In this document: in pieces, positions 47,536-60,745 of the stretch | How the letters are laid out: each line of letters begins with the position of its first letter | How positions within the stretch are numbered: position 1 is the first letter of the stretch | Assembly: GCA_016893485.2 (NCBI GenBank) | Contig: JAFEKX020000001.1 | Location: 186,001-250,000 of the forward strand | Length of the DNA stretch: 64,000 bases | DNA from: Streptomyces sp. P3 | GTDB taxonomy: Bacteria; Actinomycetota; Actinomycetes; Streptomycetales; Streptomycetaceae | Direction: 5' to 3' | Program-made: the position numbers and the translations under genes | Notes under the pieces: generated by a model | Databases searched by the model: none | Told to the model about the DNA's origin: nothing | Seen by the model: the letters and a program-made list of their open reading frames with translations, nothing else

Positions 47536-48228
47536 ATGAGAGAAACATCGAAGTCGGCGCGTCGTCGCGTACCGACCGGGGCGGTGGCCCGGCTGCGGAG
47601 GTGGGCGGCCCGGGTTGTGCGCTCGCCCAGGGCGGTGGTGCTGGTCGTGGCAGCGCTGGTGGCCACCGCGTTCGCGGTGACCCCCGCCTACGCGGACGAT
47701 CCAGGACTGAACTGCGCGGTCACCGCGACCGCCAACATCACGGTGACGCCCAGCCCTGTGCTGTACGGCCACAACGCCCTGTTGCAGTGGAGCGCGGACT
47801 GCGTGGGCAACACCCCGAGGACGTGCTGGTGCTCAGCGGTCCGGGCCTGACACCCGCGACCGCGGTCTTCCCCGTCGGCGGCGGATCGCAGTCGGTGTTC
47901 ATCTCCCAGACCGGAACGCTCAGTTGGGGTGTGACGGTAGTCGACACATCATCGGACACCGGATACAGCCGCCCTCTGGCGTCCACCTCGGCCTCGGTCA
48001 GCGGCGTGACGACCGTACCCAGCGTGCTGGGTGACACACAGACTCAGGCCAGTGCGGCGCTCTCCGCCGCCGGATACGTCCTCGGCAGCGTCACCACCGT
48101 CGTCAACTGCGACAGCATCAACCGGGTGACCTCGCAGAGTCCGAGCGCGGGCACCGTACTGCTCCCCGGATCAACGGTCTCCGTCACGCTCGGCAGGAAA
48201 CCCACCCCACCCGCCCAGTGCCCGTGAT
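47536..48228 (+). pseudogene. Secreted PASTA-domain protein, one frameshift
   Basis: A long n-region and signal peptide (RAVVLVVAALVATAFAVTPA, cleavage after YADD-region) is followed by an Ig-like domain (LNCAVTATANITVTPSPVLY, then, after a shift near 47820, DVLVLSGPGLTPATAVFPVG) and one C-terminal PASTA repeat (TTVPSVLGDTQTQASAALSA, then SQSPSAGTVLLPGSTVSVTL). PASTA domains bind peptidoglycan or beta-lactams. Here there is no kinase or penicillin-binding domain, so it is a secreted wall-binding protein. Restored length is about 231 residues. Confidence 0.75.
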
Positions 48229-48240
48229 CCAACAGCACCG

Positions 48241-48291
48241 CACCGTCTTCGTGCCAGGACCGCACCCGGCGGTCCCGGCACGAAGACGGTG
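48241..48291 (+). terminator. Long hairpin after the PASTA gene
   Basis: 22-bp arms (48241-48262 and 48270-48291) with one mismatch and a 7-nt loop, starting 12 nt after the stop. The arms contain CACCGTCTTCGTGCC and its complement. No T tract follows, but length and position suit a Streptomyces terminator. Confidence 0.7.
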
Positions 48292-48297
48292 CCGCAG

Positions 48298-48483
48298 ACG
48301 CCGGAAGCGGCCCAGACCGTGATTCCGTCCTTCGCCTCCACCGATAGCGGCGGGCGGATGGCGGTGAGGTCCCTCGAGGGCATCTCCAAGGCCGCCGTCG
48401 ACCTGATCGAAGCCCGCACCGCGCTCCAGGATGCCCGGATCGACTACGACTCCGCCGCCACCAACTTCGTCCTCACCATGTAG
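48298..48483 (+). CDS. Small open frame, unassigned
   Basis: The frame ends MAVRSLEGISKAAVDLIEAR, TALQDARIDYDSAATNFVLT, M-stop, a helical-looking stretch. It begins just inside the hairpin with no ribosome binding site, so it may be the tail of a lost gene. Confidence 0.3.
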   Translation, partial: TPEAAQTVIPSFASTDSGGRMAVRSLEGISKAAVDLIEARTALQDARIDYDSAATNFVLTM

Positions 48484-48492
48484 GACCCGGTG

Positions 48493-49146
48493 GGGCGGCA
48501 ACGTCCCTGGGGCTGCAATGCCCTCCTGCTCGTTCCATGCAGGTGCCGAGCAGGTCCACGGGCTGGCCGGACAGGCGTACGACCGCATGATCGGCCTCCA
48601 ACTCCCTGAGCTGTCCGTCGACAGGTGCATCACCAAGGCTCCCTACGGCTGCGAGAGAGCCGGACGCTCCCCGGTCGACCGGGGCAAGCAGGGCCTGGAG
48701 CGCTCAGTGGCCATCGAAGCCCGCGGCGTCCCGATCGGTCTCGTCTCGGCCGGGCCGACCGTCATGACTCCGTGCTGCTCGTGCCCACCCTGGAGGCGGC
48801 GAAGAAGCAGATCGGCGTGTTTCCCGAGCAGGTCAACGTCAACTTGGACCGGGGCTACGACAGCGACAGGACCGGAGCCGAGCTCAAGGAACTGGGCTTC
48901 ACCGGCGAGACCGCCCGCAAGGGCGTGCCCGCACCGATCCAGGCCGGCAAGAGGTGGGGCGTGGCGCGGAGCCACTTATGGATGAACGGCTTCGGCAAGC
49001 TCCACCGCTGTACCGAGAAGCGCCCAGGCGGTGTGGACTCCTACCTCTACCTGTCCGCCGCAATCGTCACGCTCTGCATGCTCATCCGCCACGCGACCCC
49101 GCTCTACCGCTGGGACGGACGGCCCACCACCAAGAGACTCAAGTGA
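48493..49146 (+). pseudogene. IS5-family transposase, 5' truncated and frameshifted
   Basis: Reads EQVHGLAGQAYDRMIGLQLP, ELSVDRCITKAP, RSPVDRGKQGLERSVAIEAR, then after a shift near 48755 DSVLLVPTLEAAKKQIGVFP, NLDRGYDSDRTGAELKELGF, then RSHLWMNGFGKLHRCTEKRP and LYLSAAIVTLCMLIRHATPL. The conserved ERT/ERTHSWMN Glu region reads ARSHLWMN, so the catalytic Glu seems lost. The N-terminal HTH part is absent. This is a third IS5 subgroup in the window. Confidence 0.75.
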
Positions 49147-49215
49147 CGTCTACTGAGGGGTGTCCGTCTGCGTCGGGCGGACAAGCGCTGCCGCACGCCT
49201 GGGAAGGCGCGCTGC

Positions 49216-49583
49216 TCAACGAGGGCAAGGCCGACCCGCGCTCCTGGCTGTGGAGGCCGTGGTGATGATGGCGTCGAGCCGGTCCCGGGTTTTCACCAGG
49301 GCGCTGACCTGCGTATCGATGCGGTCCCGCTCGACCGACAGCCGGTCGAGCAGGGCAGGGTCACGTCACCGGTCTCGACGCACGGCAGCAGTTCCAGGAT
49401 CGCCCTGCTCGGCAGCCCTGCGGAGTACAGCTGCTGAATCAGCTGGACGCGGTCGACCGCGCTGTCCGGGTACAGCCGCTGGCCGCTGGGGCTGCGCGCC
49501 GAGACCAGCAGGTCCTGCTCTTCGTAGTAGCGCAGTGCCCGCACACTCACGCCCACCCGCGATGCCAGCTCACCGATGCGCAT
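49216..49583 (-). pseudogene. MerR-family regulator, one frameshift
   Basis: MRIGELASRVGVSVRALRYY, EEQDLLVSARSPSGQRLYPD, then VDRVQLIQQLYSAGLPSRAI is a standard MerR DNA-binding domain. After a shift near 49365 a dimer helix follows (LLDRLSVERDRIDTQVSALV, KTRDRLDAII) and the protein ends without an effector domain, as in small MerR members of about 122 residues. ATG 49583 after GGAGGGGG. It is divergent from an SDR gene with a MerR-type operator between them. Confidence 0.82.
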
Positions 49584-49621
49584 CAACGCCCCCTCCATGA
49601 CCTGGATCACATTCCTTGCCT

Positions 49622-49637
49622 CTGACGTCAACGTCAG
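49622..49637 (+). promoter_or_regulatory. MerR-type operator
   Basis: CTGACGT-CA-ACGTCAG, a perfect 16-bp palindrome, lies between a possible -35 (TTGCCT, 49616-49621) and -10 (TAGCGT, 49642-49647) with a 20-bp spacer, close to the 19-bp MerR arrangement. It faces the SDR gene. Confidence 0.6.
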
Positions 49638-49701
49638 GTTTTAGCGTAGCCCGTGACCAGCCCGGACAGGACTTAACCTCACCACTGCCAGGAGACTCCC
49701 C

Positions 49702-50413
49702 ATGAAGATCACCGGTTCCGTCGCCCTCGTCACCGGCGCCAACCGCGGTATCGGCAGGCACTTCGCCCAACAGCTCCTGCACCGGGGCGCCACCAAGGTC
49801 TACGCGACCGACCGCGCGCCCCCACCTCGTCGACCTCCCCGGTGTGGAGGTACTGCGGCTCGACATCACCGATCCGGATTCGGTCGCCGCCGCGGCGGCC
49901 GAGGCCTCGGACGTCACCCTCTTGATCAACAATGCCGGTGTCTTCACCCAGCAGAACCTCGTCACCGGGGACCCCGAGAAGATCCGGCTGGAGATGGACA
50001 CCAACTACTTCGGCACCCTCAACGTGGTCCGGGCGTTCACTCCCGTCCTGGCCGCCAACGGCGGTGGGGCCATCCTCAACGTCCTGTCGGCGATGTCCTG
50101 GCTCGCCTACGACGGGGCCAACGCCTACAGCGCGTCGAAGGCGGCGGCGTGGAGCCTCACCAACGGCATCCGCCTCGAACTCGCGGCCCAGGGAACCGCG
50201 GTGACGGGCCTGCACCTGGCCAGCACCGACACCGACATGATGGCCGGGTGGGACGTGGAGAAGAACGACCCCGCCGATGTCGTGCGCGCCGCCCTCGACG
50301 GTATCGAGGCCGGGAAGATGGAGATCCTCGCCGACAACAACTCCTTCCAGCTCAAGGCGGCCCTGTCCGCCGACCCGAGCGTGCTCTATCCGCAGGCGGT
50401 TCCCGCCGCCTGA
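49702..50413 (+). pseudogene. Short-chain dehydrogenase/reductase, one frameshift
   Basis: Cofactor motif TGANRGIGRHFAQQLLHRGA, then after dropping one C from the run 49819-49823 VEVLRLDITDPDSVAAAAAE, NNAGV motif in TLLINNAGVFTQQNL, catalytic Ser in ILNVLSAMSWLAYDGANAY and Tyr-x3-Lys in AYSASKAAAWSL. Restored length is about 237 residues, normal for a classical SDR. The ATG at 49702 follows AGGAG. Probably induced through the divergent MerR protein. Confidence 0.85.
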
Positions 50414-50731
50414 CCCTCCGGCAGCCACCCGGCCAGGCTTCAGCCGACGTTCGAGGATCTAGGGATCTACCGGGCGCGGCCATGCGTACTCGGCCCGCTC
50501 CGCACGCGCGTCCTGATCCGCCAGTCGGTACGCAAGCTGAAGTGCCAACGTGACCCCCGCCCATGCTGTCGGATCAGCCGCCGTCGGGACCCACTTCCTG
50601 TTCGCGCTCCCGCACTGCCCGAGGCCCACCGTAGAGCGGCGGGCCTCGTCAGCCGACGGGGTCTGTACGTCCCGCCAGGCCACCTGCCCTCGGATCGTGG
50701 GAGTCTCCACACCACCGGGGTCACCTCAGGA

Positions 50732-50764
50732 AGGCCGTGCACCCCCAAAGAAGGTGCACGGCCT
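50732..50764. terminator. Bidirectional hairpin terminator
   Basis: AGGCCGTGCACC / GGTGCACGGCCT, perfect 12-bp arms with a 9-nt loop (CCCAAAGAA). It lies 20 bp from the stop of the convergent secreted-protein gene. Confidence 0.75.
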
Positions 50765-50783
50765 GTGGAACTGACTCAGTACT

Positions 50784-51218
50784 TCAGAAGGTGCGGCTGG
50801 TGTTCCAGTTGGCCTGGCTGCTCGGGTTGTTGATGTCAAGGTGTAGCCCGACAGGCGTCGGTCCGGGCCGAGAGTCCCGGTGTACCGACCCAGGGCCCCA
50901 TTCGACCAGCCGATGATGAAGTAGATGCTGGCGCCGTCGACCCGGCCGCCTCGGATCGTTCCCGGGTTGCCGCAGCACGAAGCGCTTCCATACAGCGCCC
51001 CCCCGCCGAGTCCTGGGACACGTTCATCGTGACCACGGGGCCGTTGCTCTGGTACAGCTTCCAGGTTCCGCTCACGTTGAATCCCGGTGCTGCAGCGGGT
51101 GCCGCCTGCACCGCGGTGTGCTGCGGGGCCACGGGGCGGCGCTGACGGACGGAGCGAGCACCACGCCTGCCACGGCTAGCGACGCGAGGAGGGCGGTGGT
51201 TGCGATCTTGGTGCGCAT
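50784..51218 (-). pseudogene. Small secreted beta-rich protein, frameshifts
   Basis: Signal peptide MRTKIATTALLASLAVAGVV, cut near SVSAAP. The mature part in joined frames reads APAAAPGFNVSGTWKLYQSN, GPVVTMNVSQDSAGG, ALYGSASCCGNPGTIRGGRV, SIYFIIGWSNGALGRYTGTL and LDINNPSSQANWNTSRTF. The GTW start and repeating strands suggest a small barrel (lipocalin- or avidin-like). No binding residues can be assigned. Shifts lie near 51150 and 51000. It converges on the SDR unit and uses the shared hairpin. Confidence 0.6.
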
Positions 51219-51480
51219 GGGTGTTCCTCTCCTGATGCGCTGGATGCAGTCGGCTGTCTGCAGGGGCGTTCGAACCCGCGAAAGGCCCAGCCGAAGGGTC
51301 CAGTTGGTGGCCCTGCTCTCCACGATGGGGCCGCGTGCCAGCGGGTTTACGAAGCCGTACGTAATCTGACGGAGGCGGACGAATCCTTACGCGGGCCCTT
51401 GAGGGGCTCCTCACGGGGACCGGATGTCGTTACACTTCTCGTGACGCAGCGTGGTTGCGCGATTACGGGTGGGGGCCGCC

Positions 51481-52998
51481 GTGACGATGTTCGACCCGCC
51501 GTTACCGTCCGCCGGAAGTGGCGACGAACTGCTTGCGCTACGGCTTCGGTTGCAAGATCTGCATCGCTGGGCGGGAAAACCCAGCTCTCGCCAACTCGCC
51601 ACGAACATCCAGGCGTTGAGCCACACCACGGTGCATATCGTGATCCGCTGCGAGCGGTTGCCCCGGTGGGGCAATCTGGAGCTGGTGGTAGACGCGCTGG
51701 GAGGGGACGTCGAAGAGTTCCGTCGGCTGTGGCTGACGGCGGAGGCGGCGACTTCGACCACCATCGGACCGGCCGCCGTGACGGGGGGCCTCGGTCGACG
51801 CGCTGCCCGGGCACGTTGCGCAAAACGGCCAGTCGCCGGAGCCCCTCAAGTCTCCCGCCACTCCCCGGCATCGCCGTCGCGTCCCCGGCGCCAGGTGCTG
51901 ATCTCGTTGTCGGCGGTGCTCGCGGCCGCAACCGCCGGCGTCGCAGTCACCGCGTGGCTGGACAGCAGTCCCGACCAACCGGCAGGGCGACACCCCTCGG
52001 CGGGGAAGACCGGGCAGCACCCGGTGCCTCTGAACGACACCCTCACCGGAGAGCCTCTGGGAGGCCCGCTGTCCGACGACAACCACGGCGCTGTCTGGAC
52101 GGTCACGACCGGCACTCTCGACGGCCAGACCATCGTCGTCACGGGTCGGCAGGACGGCGTTCTGCAAGTGCGGGACCTGGCCACGGGTGCCGTCCGCGGC
52201 GGCCCGCTCACCGGCCACGCCAAGGCTGTCTACTCCGTGTCGGTGGGCAACCTGAACGGCCGGGCCACCGCCGTCTCCGGCAGCGTGGACGGCACGCTAC
52301 GACTCTGGGACCTCACCGCCGAGCGACCCGCCGGCCGACAGCTCGGCGGGGCGCAGCCGTCCGGCTCCATCAACGGCGTGGCACTCGGCACCTTGGGCGG
52401 ACGGACGGTGGCGGTATCGGCCGGCGACGACGGCACCGTACGTCTGTGGGACCTGACCGTCGCAGACCCGTCCGGCAGGCCGCTCGGCGAACGGCTGGGT
52501 ACCGCGGTCAAAGCCGTGGCCGTCGGCGCCATGGACGACCGGGCCATTGCTGTGACCGGCGGCGACGACCACGCCGTACGACTGTGGGACCTGAGTGCAG
52601 ACCAACCGGCGGCTCGCACGCTCGGGGACCACGACGGCACGATCTGGAGTCTGGCCGTAGGCACCTTGGACAACCGGCCGTTCGCACTCTCCGCTGGGGA
52701 CGACGGCACGACCCGCGTGTGGAACCTGACCGTGCCCGAGCCGGTCGGTCAGATACTCGGTCCGCGGCTGGACACCGCGGTCAAAGCGGTCGCGGTCGCC
52801 AAGCTCGGCTCCCGGCCGGTCGCCTTCTCCGGCGGGGACGACGGCGTCCTGCGCGGCTGGGACCTTGCCACCGGCCATCCCTACGACACCCGCACCGCGC
52901 CCTCCGGCATCGAGGCGTTGACGACCCATGCCGTGGGCGACCGCCTCACCGTGCTCGCCGGACTGTGGAGCGGCGCCACGTGGAAGTGGACGGTCTGA
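51481..52998 (+). CDS. WD40 repeat membrane protein with HTH-like N-terminus
   Basis: An intact protein of 505 residues. The N-terminal 85 residues (ELLALRLRLQDLHRWAGKPS, SRQLATNIQALSHTTVHIVI, LVVDALGGDVEEFRRLW) resemble the XRE-like start of Streptomyces WD40 proteins. One TM helix follows (QVLISLSAVLAAATAGVAVT), then a seven-bladed propeller outside, with blades ending VRDLATG, LRLWDLTA, VRLWDLTV, VRLWDLSA and TRVWNLTV. Such proteins are thought to be scaffolds. The GTG at 51481 lies beyond GGGGG; the ATG at 51487 is an alternative. Confidence 0.78.
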   Translation: MTMFDPPLPSAGSGDELLALRLRLQDLHRWAGKPSSRQLATNIQALSHTTVHIVIRCERLPRWGNLELVVDALGGDVEEFRRLWLTAEAATSTTIGPAAVTGGLGRRAARARCAKRPVAGAPQVSRHSPASPSRPRRQVLISLSAVLAAATAGVAVTAWLDSSPDQPAGRHPSAGKTGQHPVPLNDTLTGEPLGGPLSDDNHGAVWTVTTGTLDGQTIVVTGRQDGVLQVRDLATGAVRGGPLTGHAKAVYSVSVGNLNGRATAVSGSVDGTLRLWDLTAERPAGRQLGGAQPSGSINGVALGTLGGRTVAVSAGDDGTVRLWDLTVADPSGRPLGERLGTAVKAVAVGAMDDRAIAVTGGDDHAVRLWDLSADQPAARTLGDHDGTIWSLAVGTLDNRPFALSAGDDGTTRVWNLTVPEPVGQILGPRLDTAVKAVAVAKLGSRPVAFSGGDDGVLRGWDLATGHPYDTRTAPSGIEALTTHAVGDRLTVLAGLWSGATWKWTV

Positions 52999-53082
52999 AC
53001 CGTCAGCCGCGTGTGCTTGTGCCTGTACCGGCGGATCATGCTGATCGGCAGGGTGAAGCAGGTATCGCACTACGATCACGGG

Positions 53083-53343
53083 ATGCTGGAGTACCACGGT
53101 TGGATCACGGTCAGGGAGACCGCCGCTGATGACGACGATGGGGCCGGTCTGCGGCAGATCGTCAATGAGCTTCGGCCTCACACCGCCGAGATGGACAGCC
53201 CGTACTTGCTTGACCTTAGGTGGATGAGCGGCGAGCCGTTCATCCACCTCGGCGGCCACTCCGATCACCGCTCGCCGCCTGACGTTGTCCAACTGTTCGA
53301 GCATGTGGCTGTGGTTTGCCTCCGCCGTGCCCAGCCGCCATGA
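53083..53343 (+). pseudogene. Imm7-family immunity protein, C-terminally broken
   Basis: MLEYHGWITVRETAADDDDG, LRQIVNELRPHTAEMDSPYL, LDLRWMSGEPFIHLGGHSDH and VVQLFEHVA match the first two thirds of Imm7, an immunity family for polymorphic (RHS/colicin-like) toxins. The usual ending (a GSYGLLYxRDDED-like block) is lost after a shift near 53300 and replaced by CLRRAQPP. No toxin gene lies next to it, so it is an orphan antidote or a relic. Confidence 0.7.
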
Positions 53344-53783
53344 GGTGGTTCGGGGTGACGACGTTCTCCGGCTCGGCGGGGTTGGCCGTGTCCGTCCCCC
53401 TCCTTCCCGTCGTAGCTTGCGTCATCCGTACAGTCGATCTGGGCGTGGCAAGCGGGCGGGTGGACGATGAGCTTCTGCCAGGTCGCTTGGCGTCGTCGCA
53501 TCCGGCGACGTTCTCCGCGGTGAGCCGGACGGTGGCTTTGCCGACCAGCGTTGGGGCTCCGAGACGAACCAGTTGGGCCCCTGGTGACGTACTCGGTCGG
53601 ACCTCGTAGCAGCGCCCGGCGGGCCGGCGGCACACCACGCACGGCAGCAAGGAACACGCCTCCGCCGCCTGCGCACCCGAATGCTGTGGCCGGAGCGCCC
53701 TGGATCGGAAGTGGTCCTATCCTGAAGACGGCCGCTGGAGACCACCCCTGAGGGGTATCGCTGTCCAGACGGAGGCGTGGTAC
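53344..53783. other. 440-bp gap with no recognised gene
   Basis: Holds the promoter region of the phosphatase gene. Open frames on the minus strand lack motifs. Confidence 0.35.
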
Positions 53784-56304
53784 ATGGAAATGGCCGACGA
53801 CCCGGACGCTCCCACAGCAGCCATCCTGGTGGACGCGGACGGCAGAGTGAGCGGCTGGAGCGAGGGCGGGCGTCTGCTGCTGGGCTGGTCGCCGGAGGAC
53901 GTCCTCGGGCGTCCCGTCACCGACTTGCGGGCGGATCCTGCGGCACTCGATACGGATTTCCCGGCACCCAGCTCGGCGCCGCGACCGCCCGGCTCGGAGC
54001 CGTCAGCGTCCGATTCGCCCGGGCGCAGCGGTATCGGCGCCGACGGCCCGGTGCTCGTGGCACTGCGACACCGGGACGGATCCACGTTGGACGCGGTGGT
54101 GACCACTCACCCGCTCGTCGGCTCCGACGGGGGGTCTCAGGGCCGGGTGATGACCGTTCAGCGCTGGGACCGGCGCCCGGTGATCGCCGACCGGGCCTTC
54201 GAACAGTGCCCCTTCGCCCTGGGGTCTACGACCCCGAGTTGCGGTTCCTGTGGATCAACGCCTCCGCGAGCCGGGTGATCGCGCACTCCGAGGAACAGGT
54301 GCTCGGCAGGAAGTACAGGGACGTACTGCCCGAGTTCGACCGTTCGCTGTTTCCCGAGAGGGACGACAAGCCCTACACCGACCAGCTCGCCGAAGTGGCC
54401 AGGACGGGCGAACCCGCGCGCCTGATCACCGTCTTCCGTCCCCTGGGCAGCAACTACGCCAACGCCTGGGCCACCAGCATGTGGCCGGTCCGGGACGCCG
54501 AGGGCACCGTGCGTGCGGTCGCCAACTGGGGATTCGACATGAGTGCCGAGTACTGGGCCCGGCAGCGACTGCTCATCCTCAACAAGGCCAGCAGCGGCAT
54601 CGGCCGCACTCTCGACGTCATGGGCACCGCCCAGGAGCTGGCGACGACCCCCGTACCCGGCTTCACGGACCTCGTCACCGTGGATCTCTTCGACGAGGTG
54701 CTGCGCGGGAAGAACCGCCCTCCCCCTCGACGATCGACCGCGGCGCGTCCCTCACGCTCAGCCGTGCCGCCCACCGCAGCACCACGGAGGACACCCCCAA
54801 TCGGCCGGGCCGGCGGCACTGGTCACGCACGCCGCCGGTTCCGTGGCCACCAGCTGCATGGCGACCGGCAGGTCCACGGTCGAGCTCGCCGCCGCTCCCG
54901 GCGGGGCGGCGAATGGGCCTTCGGACCCGGACTCGCCGCAGACCCGGCCCACTGGCCGCCGGGGAACCCGGTGATCGACAAGTCGATCGCGGCGGACGGA
55001 CTGACCGGCCGCATCACCGTGCCGCTGCGGGCCCGTGGCGCGCTGCTGGGCGTCGTCGCCTTCTCCCGCAACGACCGCCCCGAGGCCTTCACCGCCGACG
55101 ACCTGATCCTCGCGGAGGAACTCGCCGCGAAGGCAGCCGTAGCCATCGACAACGCCCGCCGGTACTCGCGCGAGCGCACCACCGCGCTGACCCTGCAACG
55201 CACCCTGCTGCCACAGCGGCTGCCGAACCAGGAGGCGGTGGAAGTCGCCTCGCGCTACCTGCCCGCCGGGACGCAGGCGGAGGTGGGCGGGGACTGGTTC
55301 GACGTCATTCCCTGTCCGGAGCCCGGGTTGCACTGATCGTCGGCGACGTCGTGGGCCATGGCCTGCACGCCTCGGCCAGCATGGGCCGGCTGCGCACAGC
55401 GGTACGTACCCTCGCCGACGTCGACCTGCCACCGGACGAGCTGATGACCCATCTCGACGACCTAGTCCTCCACCTCGCCAGCGACCTCCAGCCCAGCAGT
55501 CACTTCCAGACGACCGGCGAGACCGGCGCGACCTGCCTGTACACCGTCTACGACCCCGTCTCCCGCCGTCTGACACTGGCGAGCGCAGGCCATCCGCTCC
55601 CGCTGGTCATCGCCCCTGACGGCACCAGGACCCCGGTGGTTGCCCAACCCGGCCCGCCGCTCGGGATCGGCGGCCTGCCGTTCGAGGCGACCGAGCTCGA
55701 ACTGCCCGAGGGCAGCCTCCTCGCGCTCTACACCGACGGGTTGGTGGAGAGCCGCGAGCGTGACGTCGACCAGGGCGTCGCCGAACTGCTGGGAGTCCTG
55801 GACCACGCAGCGCCCTCGCTGGATGCCCTGTGCGACAAGGTGCTGAAAGCCGTGCTCCCCGAGCACCGCACCGACGATGCCGCGCTGCTGCTCGCGCGCA
55901 CCCATGCCCTGGATCCCCAGCACGTCGCCGACTGGGACGTCGAGCCGGACTTCACAGAGGTGTCGCGCGCCCGGCAGTTCGCTCTCGACCAGGTGGCGGC
56001 CTGGGGCCTTGAGGAGACGGCGTTCGTCACCGAACTGGTCGTCAGCGAGCTGGTCACCAACGCCATCAGATACGGCGAACTCCCGATCAGCCTCCGGCTC
56101 ATTCGCGACACCGCCCTGATCTGCGAGGTTTCCGACTCCACCAACACCGCTCCGCACCTGCGCCGAGCCCGCGCCTTCGACGAGGGCGGCCGGGGCCTGC
56201 TGCTCGTCGCCCAGCTCACCCAGGGGTGGGGCACCCGTCACACCGCCCACGGCAAGACCATCTGGTGCGCCCAGTCCCTGGCGCCCAATGTCACCGGGAC
56301 CTGA
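53784..56304 (+). pseudogene. PAS-PAS-GAF-PPM (SpoIIE) phosphatase with HATPase tail, frameshifts
   Basis: Joined frames give about 840 residues. Order: PAS (TAAILVDADGRVSGWSEGGR, LLGWSPEDVLGRPVTDLRAD), second PAS (RFLWINASASRVIAHSEEQV), GAF (LNKASSGIGRTLDVMGTAQE to LAEELAAKAAVAIDNARRYS), a PPM domain (ALTLQRTLLPQRLPNQEAVE, EVGGDWFDVIP, VALIVGDVVGHGLHASASMG, LALYTDGLVESRERDVDQGV) and an anti-sigma-type HATPase (FVTELVVSELVTNAIRYGEL, DEGGRGLLLVAQLTQGWGTR). This is the common Streptomyces partner-switching signalling layout. Shifts lie near 54220, 54720-54900 and 55320. No anti-anti-sigma gene is adjacent. Confidence 0.85.
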
Positions 56305-56756
56305 ACGCGCCCCGTGGGTGAGTGACTTCCGGAGGGTGAAGGTGCGCCATCATCAACGATCCGGACACCTACGGAACTTGATCAAGTCCTGTTGGAGGAG
56401 TGCGCGGCGGCAACCTTCTCGTCCTCTGCGGCAACTAGGAGCTGGAAGGCCGACTCGAACTACCGGATGGACGGGCATGAGGGCAACCAAGCACGCCGCG
56501 CCGCAACCGTGGCGCAGGCGCGGAATGGGCACGGGCATTTTCTTGGCGCTGCTCGTCGCCGCCGTGCAGCCGGACGTCGCTCAGCCGGCCGGCGTTCGGT
56601 TCACCCGACCTTGACCAGCCCGCCGGCCGGACCGCACCGCCACACAACCATGCACGACCACCGTTCGAATCCCGGGCCGGGCGCTGTTAAGCTGCGCTCA
56701 CCGTTGTTGAACGCGCAACTAACGCGCACATCATGGCAAGGAGAGGGCGACCGGGG
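56305..56756. other. Intergenic stretch before the sigma-factor operon
   Basis: About 450 bp without a supportable gene. It should contain the promoter of the sigma-factor operon. Confidence 0.35.
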
Positions 56757-57283
56757 ATGGTCCTCGATGACGCGTCCGCGGAGTTCCACGAATTCTTCGA
56801 ACGCCACTATGCCGAACTCGCCCGTCTGGCACACCTACTGACCGGCGAGACCGACGCGGCGGACGACCTCGCGGCGGATGCCCTGGTCGCCCTGTGGCAG
56901 CACTGGGACCGGTTGCGGCAGGCCGACCACCCGCTCGCCTACGCCCGCGGTGTGGTGGCCAACCTGGCGCGGGGGCGCATCCGCAGCACGGTGCGGGAGC
57001 GACGCCGGATCACACTGTTCTGGTCCCGCAGCCCCGAGAAGGTGGAGGGGCCCGACATGGCGGCCGTGCTGGACGTGCGCGCGGCGCTCGCCCGGCTGCC
57101 GTTCCGCAAGCGCGCCTGTGTGGTGCTGCGACACGCCCTCGACCTGTCGGAGAAAGAGACGGCGACAGCGCTGGGCATATCGGTCGGAACGGTGAAGAGC
57201 CAGACCTCGAAGGGAATGGCCGAGCTGGAAAGGCTCCTGGGCGCACACGCGGCCGGGGACCTGGTGCCAGGGAGGAGGAACCG

Positions 57284-57287
<4 letters not shown>
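56757..57287 (+). CDS. SigE-family ECF sigma factor
   Basis: An intact 176-residue protein. Region 2: FHEFFERHYAELARLAHLLT, ETDAADDLAADALVALWQHW; region 4: ALARLPFRKRACVVLRHALD, LSEKETATALGISVGTVKSQ, TSKGMAELERLL. These are features of the actinobacterial SigE-like (SACE-type) ECF group. The ATG at 56757 has GGAGAGGG upstream; a further in-frame ATG at 56733 has no such site. The stop overlaps the next gene's ATG (ATGA), so translation is coupled to the membrane protein downstream, a possible regulator. Confidence 0.88.
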
Positions 57288-60669
<3,382 letters not shown>

Positions 60670-60692
60670 TCCTCAGCCCGCCGAAGACGACG

Positions 60693-60725
60693 AAGGCGCC
60701 CCCATCGAAGAGATGGGGGCGCCTT
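60693..60725. terminator. Bidirectional terminator between convergent secreted-enzyme genes
   Basis: AAGGCGCCCCCATC-GAAGA-GATGGGGGCGCCTT, perfect 14-bp stem (60693-60706 with 60712-60725), 5-nt loop, A and T tracts outside. It serves the xylanase fusion (plus) and the ricin-domain enzyme (minus). Confidence 0.9.
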
Positions 60726-60745
60726 TCGTGTAGAGTGCTGCACCG

